A stretch of DNA of 5,653 nt. It comes from Microbacteriaceae bacterium. GTDB lineage: Bacteria; Actinomycetota; Actinomycetes; Actinomycetales; Microbacteriaceae. The position numbers and the translations under genes were made by a program. Positions 1-4,519 of this stretch are shown piece after piece. The notes beneath the pieces were generated by a model, which did no database searches, was not told where the DNA came from, and saw only the letters and a list, made by a program, of their open reading frames with translations. Within the stretch, counting starts at the first letter, position 1; each line of letters opens with the position of its first letter. The DNA is taken from NCBI GenBank assembly GCA_017744755.1, contig JAGIAU010000147.1, positions 1 to 5,653 on the forward strand, read 5' to 3'.

Positions 1-23
1 CAGGGATCCCTGTCCCGGCGTTC

Positions 24-58
24 TTGTCCTGTCGCGGCGCGCGGGCGACACTCGTCGG
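24..58 (+). promoter_or_regulatory. Candidate promoter for a leaderless DUF1801 mRNA
   Basis: A -35-like TTGTCC (24-29) is followed after 17 bp by a -10-like GACACT (47-52). The GTG start at 59 comes only 6 bp later, so transcription would begin at or next to the start codon. No Shine-Dalgarno sequence fits before the GTG. The -10 has G where the usual TANNNT has T, which lowers confidence. Confidence 0.35.
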
Positions 59-457
59 GTGACCGATTCCCCCGACGCGAGCGGCGAGCCGCTCGACCCC
101 GTCGCCGCGCAGCTCACCGCGCTCCCCGCGTCGCAGCGCGAGGTGCTCGCGCCGTACTGGGCCCGGGCCGAGGAGCTCGTCCCCGATGCGGTCCGCGGCC
201 TGTCCTACGGCATGCCCGCACTCAAGCATCGCGGATTCGGCCTCGTCTCCCTCATGCCGACGAAGGCGGGATTCTCCGTCTACCCCTACGGCAACGATCC
301 GGTGACCGCCGTGATGGCGAAGCACCCGGGGCACGAGCACACGAAGGGCTCGATCCATTTCACGGCCGCCGCGCCGCTCCCGTGGGAGCTGTTCGACGAC
401 CTCGTCCGCTTCCGCGCGCAGGCGATCGAGGAGCGCGCTAGTGATAAAAAGCGCTGA
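59..457 (+). CDS. DUF1801 domain protein (YdhG/iron-chaperone-like fold)
   Basis: This encodes a 132-residue soluble protein with no signal peptide or membrane segment. The DUF1801 pattern runs through most of it: an N-terminal helix (residues ~21-48) with LPASQREVLAPYW, then the YGMPALKHRG turn (50-59), a beta-rich middle with SVYPYG (73-78), TKGSIHF (95-101), the PLPWEL turn (107-111) and a C-terminal helix. DUF1801 proteins include the Bacillus frataxin-like iron chaperone, but most members have no assigned role and no substrate can be read from this sequence. The start is a GTG with a possible leaderless promoter. The last codons (Ser-Asp-Lys-Lys-Arg) are unusually AT-rich for this window. 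The gene converges on parB, leaving 53 bp between the two stops, and is not part of the parAB unit. Confidence 0.8.
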   Translation: MTDSPDASGEPLDPVAAQLTALPASQREVLAPYWARAEELVPDAVRGLSYGMPALKHRGFGLVSLMPTKAGFSVYPYGNDPVTAVMAKHPGHEHTKGSIHFTAAAPLPWELFDDLVRFRAQAIEERASDKKR

Positions 458-462
458 TCAGA

Positions 463-503
463 GCAGGATCAGGATGGTATTGGTCGCTGGCCGCGCATCC
501 TGC
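463..503. terminator. Weak candidate bidirectional terminator between DUF1801 and parB
   Basis: Between the convergent stops, CAGGAT occurs twice in tandem (464-469, 470-475). Either copy can pair with the same downstream arm: GCAGGAT (463-469) with ATCCTGC (497-503), or CAGGATG (470-476) with CATCCTG (496-502). Each gives a 7-bp stem with a loop of about 19-27 nt. No T-run follows on either strand, so this is only a plausible terminator. Confidence 0.25.
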
Positions 504-510
504 GCCGCGC

Positions 511-1488
511 TCAGCCGCGCTCGACGCCGAGCTCGTCCGCGATGCGGTTGAGGTCGGCGACCGTCGCGAAGTCGATGAGGATCTGGCCCTTCGAGGTGCC
601 GAGGCTGATCCTGACGCGCGTGTTCAGCCGGTCGCCGATCCGGGCCGCGAGGTCGTCGAGGATCGCCTGCCGGCTGCCGGCCTTCGGCTTCTTCGACTTC
701 GCCGGGGTCGCGCTCGCGTCGCTCGCGATCGCGGCGGCGGCCTCGGTCGCGCGGACGTTGAGCTCCTCGTTGACGACCTTGTCGGCGAGCTTCAGCATCG
801 CCGCCTCGTCGCCGGCGGCGAGGATCGCGCGGGCGTGACCCGCGGACAGCACGCCCGCGGCCACGCGGCGACGAACCGGCTCCGGCAGGCGGAGCAGGCG
901 GATCGTGTTCGCGATCTGCGGACGCGAGCGGCCGATGCGGCCGGCGAGCTGCTCCTGCGTGACGCCAAAGTCCTCGAGGAGCTGCTGGTAAGCCTCCGCC
1001 TCCTCGATCGGGTTCAGGTCGGCGCGGTGCAGGTTCTCGAGCAGCGCGTCGCGGAGCATGTCCTCGTCGGCGGTCTCGCGGACGATCGCCGGGATCGTCT
1101 CGAGTCCGACGGCCCTGCTCGCCCGGTAGCGGCGCTCGCCCATGACGAGCTCGTACGCCGGCTCGCCCGCCGCGGCCCCCGCGCGGGGACGCACGACGAT
1201 CGGCTGCAGCACGCCGAACTCGCGCACGGACTCGATCAGCTCGGCGAGGGCCTCGTCGTCGAAGTGCTTCCGCGGGTTGACCGCGTTCGGCACGATGTCG
1301 TCGGGGGAGATGGCCGCGAGCCGCGCCCCCGGCACCGCGAGCAGCCCGCCGTCGTCGACGCCGGCCGGCGTGAGCCCGGGCTCCGCCGCGCGGTCCGGGA
1401 AGAACACGTCGACCGGCCGGTCGTCGCCGGCGCTCGTCGGGATGAGGGCGCCGATGCCGCGGCCGAGGCCGCGCTTGCGTTCCGCCAT
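511..1488 (-). CDS. parB: Chromosome-partitioning protein ParB (parS-binding CTPase clamp)
   Basis: This 325-residue protein, of usual length, binds parS, spreads along DNA as a CTP-dependent sliding clamp, loads SMC and stimulates ParA. The N-terminus carries GLGRGIGALIP (7-17), the short basic segment that in this family contacts ParA. The N-terminal ParB/CTPase domain (~58-155) includes NPRKHF (71-76), the CTP-binding GERRYRA (117-123) and ENLHR (151-155). The helix-turn-helix DNA-binding region follows (~174-203, TQEQLAGRIGRSRPQIANTIRLL region). An Ala/Ser/Lys-rich linker (~250-272) leads to the C-terminal dimerisation domain (~273-325). The ATG start is well placed: AGGAAG (1501-1496) lies 7 nt upstream. 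It follows parA by 57 bp and is probably co-transcribed with it. Its target sites are the four parS copies in this window. Confidence 0.97.
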   Translation of the reverse strand: MAERKRGLGRGIGALIPTSAGDDRPVDVFFPDRAAEPGLTPAGVDDGGLLAVPGARLAAISPDDIVPNAVNPRKHFDDEALAELIESVREFGVLQPIVVRPRAGAAAGEPAYELVMGERRYRASRAVGLETIPAIVRETADEDMLRDALLENLHRADLNPIEEAEAYQQLLEDFGVTQEQLAGRIGRSRPQIANTIRLLRLPEPVRRRVAAGVLSAGHARAILAAGDEAAMLKLADKVVNEELNVRATEAAAAIASDASATPAKSKKPKAGSRQAILDDLAARIGDRLNTRVRISLGTSKGQILIDFATVADLNRIADELGVERG

Positions 1489-1545
1489 GGATCCGCTTCC
1501 TGTCTGCTCGGTTGGTCCTGCTCGATCGATGCCGCTCGGCGCCTG

Positions 1546-2445
1546 CTACTCGCCGGACGCCGGCTCGCTCGCCGGCACCGCGGCGCCGCGCCGGGCGACC
1601 TCATGGGCGGCCTCCTGGTACGCGACGGCGCCGGGCGACCCCGGGTCGTACGCGATGACGGTCTGCCCGAAGCTCGGCGCCTCCGAGACGCGGACCGAGC
1701 GCGGGATGACGGCATCGAGCGTCTCCCGGGGGAAGTGCTCCCGCACATCGCTCGCGACCTGATGCGCCAGGTTCGTGCGCGAGTCGTACATGGTAAGCAG
1801 GATCGTCGAGAGGCGCAGGCCGGGGTTGAGGTACTTGCCGACGTCGCCGATCGTCTTGAGGAGCTGGCTGAGGCCCTCGAGCGCGTAGTACTCGCACTGC
1901 ACGGGTATGAGCACCTCGTGGCCGGCTGTCAGCGCGTTGACGGTGAGCAGGCCGAGCGAGGGCGGGCAGTCGATGAAGACGTAGTGGAACTCGCGCCCCG
2001 CCACCGCGAGGAACGCCTCGATCGCCGTCCGCAGCCGCGTCTCACGGGCGACGGCGAGGTAGAGCTCGGACTCGGCGCCGGCGAGGTCGATGTTCGAGGA
2101 GAGGCAGTAGAGCCCCTCGCGCTCCGGACTCTGCTGCATGACCTGCGCGATCGGGGTGCCGTCGATGAGCACCTCGTACACGCCTGGATCGCCCACGCGG
2201 TGCGCGGCGCCGAGCGCGGTCGAGGCGTTCCCCTGCGGGTCGAGGTCGATGACGAGGACCTTCGCGCCCGCCGCGGCGAGGCTCGCGGCGAGGTTCACGG
2301 TGGTGGTCGTCTTGCCGACGCCGCCCTTCTGGTTCGCGACGACGAACACCCTCGTGCGGTCCGGCAGTGGGACGACATTCGTCTCCAGGCGCGCACGGCG
2401 CTGCGTCAGGTCGGCGAGCTGCGCCGCGATCGGGGTGTCGGTCAT
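1546..2445 (-). CDS. parA: Chromosome-partitioning ATPase ParA (Soj/MinD family)
   Basis: This is a Walker-type ATPase that binds the nucleoid as an ATP dimer and moves ParB-parS complexes. From the chosen start it is 299 residues. The deviant Walker A KGGVGKTT (40-47) has both the signature lysine and the P-loop lysine. Next come the A' segment DLDPQGNAS (67-75), the Walker B-type FIDCPPSLG (157-165) and PVQCEYYALEGL (181-192). A ~30-residue N-terminal helix precedes the ATPase core. The start is uncertain: in-frame ATGs also lie at 2469 and 2478. The 2445 ATG has AAGGA only 3 nt upstream, while AGGT (2490-2487) sits 8 nt before the 2478 ATG. I prefer 2445 because MTDTPIAAQLADL looks like the family N-terminus, whereas the extra residues (MFHVEQ) are just a parS site read as codons. 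The gene is followed by parB. Confidence 0.95.
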   Translation of the reverse strand: MTDTPIAAQLADLTQRRARLETNVVPLPDRTRVFVVANQKGGVGKTTTTVNLAASLAAAGAKVLVIDLDPQGNASTALGAAHRVGDPGVYEVLIDGTPIAQVMQQSPEREGLYCLSSNIDLAGAESELYLAVARETRLRTAIEAFLAVAGREFHYVFIDCPPSLGLLTVNALTAGHEVLIPVQCEYYALEGLSQLLKTIGDVGKYLNPGLRLSTILLTMYDSRTNLAHQVASDVREHFPRETLDAVIPRSVRVSEAPSFGQTVIAYDPGSPGAVAYQEAAHEVARRGAAVPASEPASGE

Positions 2446-2452
2446 GAGTCCT

Positions 2453-2468
2453 TGTTCCACGTGAAACA
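2453..2468. promoter_or_regulatory. parS: parS site 1 (parA leader)
   Basis: The 16-mer TGTTCCACGTGAAACA matches the bacterial parS consensus (TGTTNCACGTGAAACA). It lies just upstream of the preferred parA start, or inside the first codons if translation begins at 2469 or 2478. ParB bound here could block or modulate parAB expression; that is inference. Confidence 0.95.
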
Positions 2469-2494
2469 TCCACGGCATCCGCCGGGACCTGTCC

Positions 2495-2500
2495 AGGCTA
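2495..2500 (-). promoter_or_regulatory. Candidate -10 element for parAB
   Basis: Read on the minus strand this is TAGCCT, the only TANNNT hexamer on that strand between parA and the VOC gene. It would place the transcript start near 2488, about 20-45 nt before the possible parA starts. No convincing -35 is present. parA needs its own promoter here because the gene upstream of it points the other way. Confidence 0.3.
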
Positions 2501-2659
2501 CCCGGTCGCCCCCGCGCCGGCCTCGGGGTGGAGCCGAACCGGGGAGAGCGACCGCGTGTGCGGGTCCGTGAAGGACGGAACAGTCCGCAGACGGGGTGGA
2601 TCCCAGCCGGCGGCGTCTCGGACCGCGTCCGCTCCGGACTGGATGTCGGTGCCCCCGCG

Positions 2660-2672
2660 TACGCTCCGACGC
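2660..2672 (+). promoter_or_regulatory. Candidate -10 of a leaderless VOC-gene promoter
   Basis: TACGCT (2660-2665) fits the actinobacterial TANNNT -10. It ends 7 bp before the ATG at 2673, so the transcript would start at the start codon. There is no Shine-Dalgarno sequence before the ATG and no clear -35. Confidence 0.4.
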
Positions 2673-3098
2673 ATGGACATCAGATTCGTAGCGGGCTTCG
2701 GCCCGATCGGCACGACCGACGCCCGTTCCATCGGCTTCTGGAGCGGCGCGCTCGGGATCGAGTTCGAGGAGCCGACCCCCGGCTACCGGACGAACGATCA
2801 CCTCGAGGGCGTCAAGGCCTTCGCCATCTGGCCGCTCGACCAGGCCGCCGAGTCGACCTTCGGCTCGCCGTCGTGGCCGGCGGAGCTGCCGGTGCCCCAG
2901 GCGTGGATCGAGTTCGACGTGGAGAGCTCCGATGCGGTCGTCGCGGCCGCGGCGGAGCTCGTCGATGGCGGCCATCGTCTGCTGAAGCAGGCGGGCGAGG
3001 AGCCATGGGGACAGTGGACCGCGCGACTGCAATCGCCGGAGGGGCTGCTCGTCGGCGTGTCGTTCACGCCGTGGATGCACGAGGTCGCGACGTCCTAG
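2673..3098 (+). CDS. VOC-superfamily (glyoxalase/bleomycin-resistance fold) protein
   Basis: This is a 141-residue soluble, single-domain protein with the beta-alpha-beta-beta-beta pattern of the vicinal oxygen chelate fold. A first strand (~2-10) is followed by a helix with SIGFWSGALGIEF (19-31). A variable middle leads to the second-half strand WIEFDV (78-83), a helix (86-98) and the ending EPWGQWTARLQSPEGLLVG (110-128). The SPEG glutamate (E123) sits where VOC enzymes carry a metal ligand. Members include glyoxalases, dioxygenases and drug-binding proteins; the substrate cannot be told here. I chose the 2673 ATG over the upstream in-frame ATG at 2556. The fold begins at MDIRF, the extension is low-complexity, and a leaderless -10 sits just ahead. 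The gene runs opposite to parA and separates it from rsmG. Confidence 0.85.
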   Translation: MDIRFVAGFGPIGTTDARSIGFWSGALGIEFEEPTPGYRTNDHLEGVKAFAIWPLDQAAESTFGSPSWPAELPVPQAWIEFDVESSDAVVAAAAELVDGGHRLLKQAGEEPWGQWTARLQSPEGLLVGVSFTPWMHEVATS

Positions 3099-3133
3099 CC
3101 CCGGCGGCCTGACGGCCCGGCATCGACGACGAG

Positions 3134-3163
3134 CAGGCCGAAGGACGTCTCGGTTTCGGCCTG
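3134..3163. terminator. Candidate terminator hairpin between convergent VOC and ABM genes
   Basis: CAGGCCGAA (3134-3142) pairs perfectly with TTCGGCCTG (3155-3163), giving a 9-bp stem with a 12-nt loop, 36 bp past the VOC stop. There is no T-run, as is common in high-GC actinobacteria. It is placed to end VOC transcription and could act on both strands. Confidence 0.45.
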
Positions 3164-3233
3164 GCCCGGTCGGTCCGGTCGGGTCCGGGACCACTCGCCT
3201 CACGACGGCAGGGCGTGCTCCTCGACCGGGCGG

Positions 3234-3249
3234 TGTTTCACGTGGAACA
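3234..3249. promoter_or_regulatory. parS: parS site 2 (just past the ABM gene)
   Basis: TGTTTCACGTGGAACA is the exact reverse complement of sites 1 and 4, so it is the same parS variant in the opposite orientation. It lies 7 bp beyond the ABM stop codon in the convergent VOC/ABM intergenic stretch. Confidence 0.93.
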
Positions 3250-3256
3250 TCGCGCT

Positions 3257-3550
3257 TCAGGACCCGACGTCCTCGAAGTGCTGCACCACCGGAAACGGGT
3301 CGTAGAACGGGTGCAGCAGCTCCCGCCAGCGCTGGTAGGCCATCGAGCCGCGGAAGCCCGGGTCGTGGTCCTCGATCCGCTGCCACTCGACGAGCAGCAG
3401 ATACCGGCTCGGCTCCTCCACGCAGCGCGAGACCGTCGCGCGTCGGCATCCCGGCATCGATCGGAGGATCGGCAGCGCCTCGGCGAGGGCGGCCTCGAAG
3501 TCCGCCTCCCGCCCGGGGACGACGGGAAGCAGCGCATGCTCCAGGACCAT
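3257..3550 (-). CDS. ABM-fold (antibiotic biosynthesis monooxygenase-like) protein
   Basis: This is a 97-residue soluble protein, the full length for a single ABM dimeric ferredoxin-like domain. The pattern is a first strand MVLEHALLPV (1-10), a helix READFEAALAEALPIL (14-29), the SMPGCRR turn (31-37), then RCVEEPSRYLLLVEW (42-56). It closes with GFRGSMAYQRWRELLHPF (65-82) and a final strand around PVVQHFE. Such proteins include heme-degrading and quinone-forming enzymes, but many have no known substrate, so no reaction is assigned. The ATG at 3550 has no Shine-Dalgarno sequence but a -10-like hexamer 6 bp upstream, suggesting a leaderless transcript. It is on the rsmG strand, 160 bp after the rsmG stop, and converges on the VOC gene. 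In many actinobacteria rsmG is followed directly by parA, so this gene looks like an insertion. Confidence 0.85.
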   Translation of the reverse strand: MVLEHALLPVVPGREADFEAALAEALPILRSMPGCRRATVSRCVEEPSRYLLLVEWQRIEDHDPGFRGSMAYQRWRELLHPFYDPFPVVQHFEDVGS

Positions 3551-3562
3551 GCCGGCAAGCTA
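3551..3562 (-). promoter_or_regulatory. Candidate -10 of a leaderless ABM-gene promoter
   Basis: On the minus strand TAGCTT (3562-3557) fits TANNNT and is followed by 6 nt and then the ATG at 3550. No ribosome-binding site lies between them. The -35 region is not recognisable. Confidence 0.4.
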
Positions 3563-3676
3563 CTCGATCGCGCCCGATCCGCGCACGGAGACGGGGGAGC
3601 GGAACCGCCGCGACTCGGGATCGTCCCGGTGGTCGCCGCGAGCCCGCACGGGCTCCCCTCCTCCGGCGACCGAGGT

Positions 3677-3702
3677 CTCGATGTTTCACGTGAAACATCG
3701 AG
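3677..3702. repeat. 26-bp perfect palindrome around parS site 3; possible rsmG terminator
   Basis: The perfect dyad extends 5 bp beyond parS on each side (arms 3677-3689 and 3690-3702). The 8-mer CGAGGTCT flanks the core as a direct repeat (3671-3678, 3699-3706). It lies 8 bp after the rsmG stop on the minus strand. In RNA it could fold into a hairpin of about 11 bp and may help end rsmG transcripts, though no U-run follows. Confidence 0.6.
3682..3697. promoter_or_regulatory. parS: parS site 3 (perfect, after rsmG)
   Basis: TGTTTCACGTGAAACA is the fully symmetric form of the parS consensus, the only one of the four without a mismatch between arms. It lies between the rsmG stop and the ABM gene, outside any coding region. 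Confidence 0.97.
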
Positions 3703-3710
3703 GTCTGAGG

Positions 3711-4445
3711 TCAGCCGACGATCGCTCGGAAGACTCGGGTGACCTCGGGCGTGACCCCATCGCCGAGCGTCAGGATCTCGATGTTCGTGAGGCGGGCCTT
3801 CGCGATCTGCTTCGCTGCGGCCTGACGCTCCTCCTCGACGCGGACGCCCTTCATGAGGATGAGCTCCCCGCCCCGGCGCACGAGCGGGACCACCGAAGGG
3901 ATGAGCGTCCGCAGCGCGGACACGGCGCGAGCCGTCACCTGGTCGAGCCGCTCGGCATATGGCGCGTCCTCCGCGCGGGCCCGGACGACCTCGACGTTCT
4001 CGAGGCCGAGCCGGTCCGCCTCCGAGCGGAGCCAGTCCGTCCTCCGCTCCATGGGCTCGATGAGCACGAACCGCGCATCGGGACGGGCGATCGCCAGGAC
4101 GAGTCCGGGGAGCCCGGCGCCGCTGCCGACGTCGCCGACGAGCGCGCCCGGCGCGACGAGCGGCGCGACGAGTCCGGAGTTGACGATGTGGCGGGTCCAG
4201 AGCCGGGGGAGCTCCAGCGGGCCGATCAGGCCGAGCTCCTCGCCGCGCAGGGCCAGCTGGTTCGCGAAATCGCGCACGCGATCCAGCGCGTCGCCGAACA
4301 CGATCACAGCGGCCGCGGGTTCCGCCTCGAGGCCGTCGGCGCGCCCCGGGCCCGAGACCGGGTCGGGCGACGGCGACGCCTCCCGATCGAGGCGGCGCGG
4401 GTCCGGCGCACCGGTCGGCGCAGGCGTGTGTTCCACGTGAAACAT
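3711..4445 (-). CDS. rsmG: 16S rRNA (guanine-N7)-methyltransferase RsmG (GidB)
   Basis: RsmG uses S-adenosylmethionine to methylate N7 of G527 (E. coli numbering) in 16S rRNA; loss of the enzyme in other bacteria gives low-level streptomycin resistance. The 244-residue product has RLWTRHIVNSG (81-91), the SAM-binding glycine motif DVGSGAGLPG (105-114), LIEPMERRTDWL (128-139), the QVTARAVSAL segment (169-178) and a late LILMKG (195-200). The first ~45 residues are Pro/Ala/Asp-rich with no family match, longer than in many RsmG proteins. The start is odd: the first five codons (MFHVE) and the sixth's beginning are parS site 4. GAGGAG (4452-4447) is only 1 nt from this ATG but 10 nt from an in-frame GTG at 4436, which may be the true start. 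It follows jag on the same strand after a 74-bp gap holding a hairpin. Confidence 0.95.
   Translation of the reverse strand: MFHVEHTPAPTGAPDPRRLDREASPSPDPVSGPGRADGLEAEPAAAVIVFGDALDRVRDFANQLALRGEELGLIGPLELPRLWTRHIVNSGLVAPLVAPGALVGDVGSGAGLPGLVLAIARPDARFVLIEPMERRTDWLRSEADRLGLENVEVVRARAEDAPYAERLDQVTARAVSALRTLIPSVVPLVRRGGELILMKGVRVEEERQAAAKQIAKARLTNIEILTLGDGVTPEVTRVFRAIVG
4429..4444. promoter_or_regulatory. parS: parS site 4 (overlaps rsmG start codons)
   Basis: TGTTCCACGTGAAACA, identical to site 1, covers the 5' end of rsmG. It begins at the second base of the ATG and runs into the sixth codon. The first residues (MFHVEH) are dictated by the centromere sequence. Confidence 0.95.
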
Positions 4446-4446
4446 T

Positions 4447-4452
4447 CTCCTC
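4447..4452 (-). promoter_or_regulatory. Ribosome-binding site for rsmG (decides the start)
   Basis: On the minus strand this is GAGGAG, the best Shine-Dalgarno match in the window. It is 1 nt from the ATG at 4445, which is too close, and 10 nt from the GTG at 4436, so it supports GTG initiation inside parS. Confidence 0.6.
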
Positions 4453-4464
4453 GGAAAGGATGCG

Positions 4465-4511
4465 GCCCCGGCGGCTTCGTGACGATCGAAGTCGTCAGAG
4501 ACCGCCGGGGC
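4465..4511 (-). terminator. Large intercistronic hairpin between jag and rsmG
   Basis: GCCCCGGCGG (4465-4474) pairs perfectly with CCGCCGGGGC (4502-4511). Inside, TGACGA (4480-4485) pairs with TCGTCA (4492-4497), giving a 10-bp GC stem, a small internal loop, a 6-bp stem and a TCGAAG loop. It lies in the 74-bp gap, 8 bp after the jag stop and 12 nt before the rsmG ribosome-binding site. No U-run follows. It may be a terminator or attenuator, or an RNA-processing element. Confidence 0.5.
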
Positions 4512-4519
4512 TCGACGGA

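Noticed and set aside
835..2571. Long plus-strand open frame of 578 codons antisense to parB and parA
   Set aside because: It is an Arg/Ala/Asp/Val-rich reading of the opposite strand of two certain genes. Such shadows are expected at this GC content, and no family motif is visible.
2556..2672. N-terminal extension of the VOC protein by 39 residues
   Set aside because: The VOC fold starts at MDIRF. The extension is Arg/Ser/Ala-rich, and a -10-like element lies just before the 2673 ATG.
2470..2672. Possible oriC in the parA-VOC intergenic region
   Set aside because: No DnaA boxes (TTATCCACA-like) or AT-rich unwinding element are seen. The origin is expected next to dnaA, beyond yidC and outside the window.
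3168..3192. Four GGTC copies and a GGTCC-G-GGACC dyad as a possible repeat array
   Set aside because: The copies are very short, unevenly spaced and within GC-rich sequence. Chance is a sufficient explanation.
2442..3698. Minus-strand 418-codon frame starting with MFHVKH
   Set aside because: Its start is parS site 3 read as codons. It runs through the ABM gene in another frame and antisense to the VOC gene, and is low-complexity Arg/Ala/Pro.
2453..4444. The four similar 16-mers as a CRISPR array or mobile-element ends
   Set aside because: They are palindromic parS sites with unequal spacing (448-781 bp) and no transposase, integrase or cas gene nearby.
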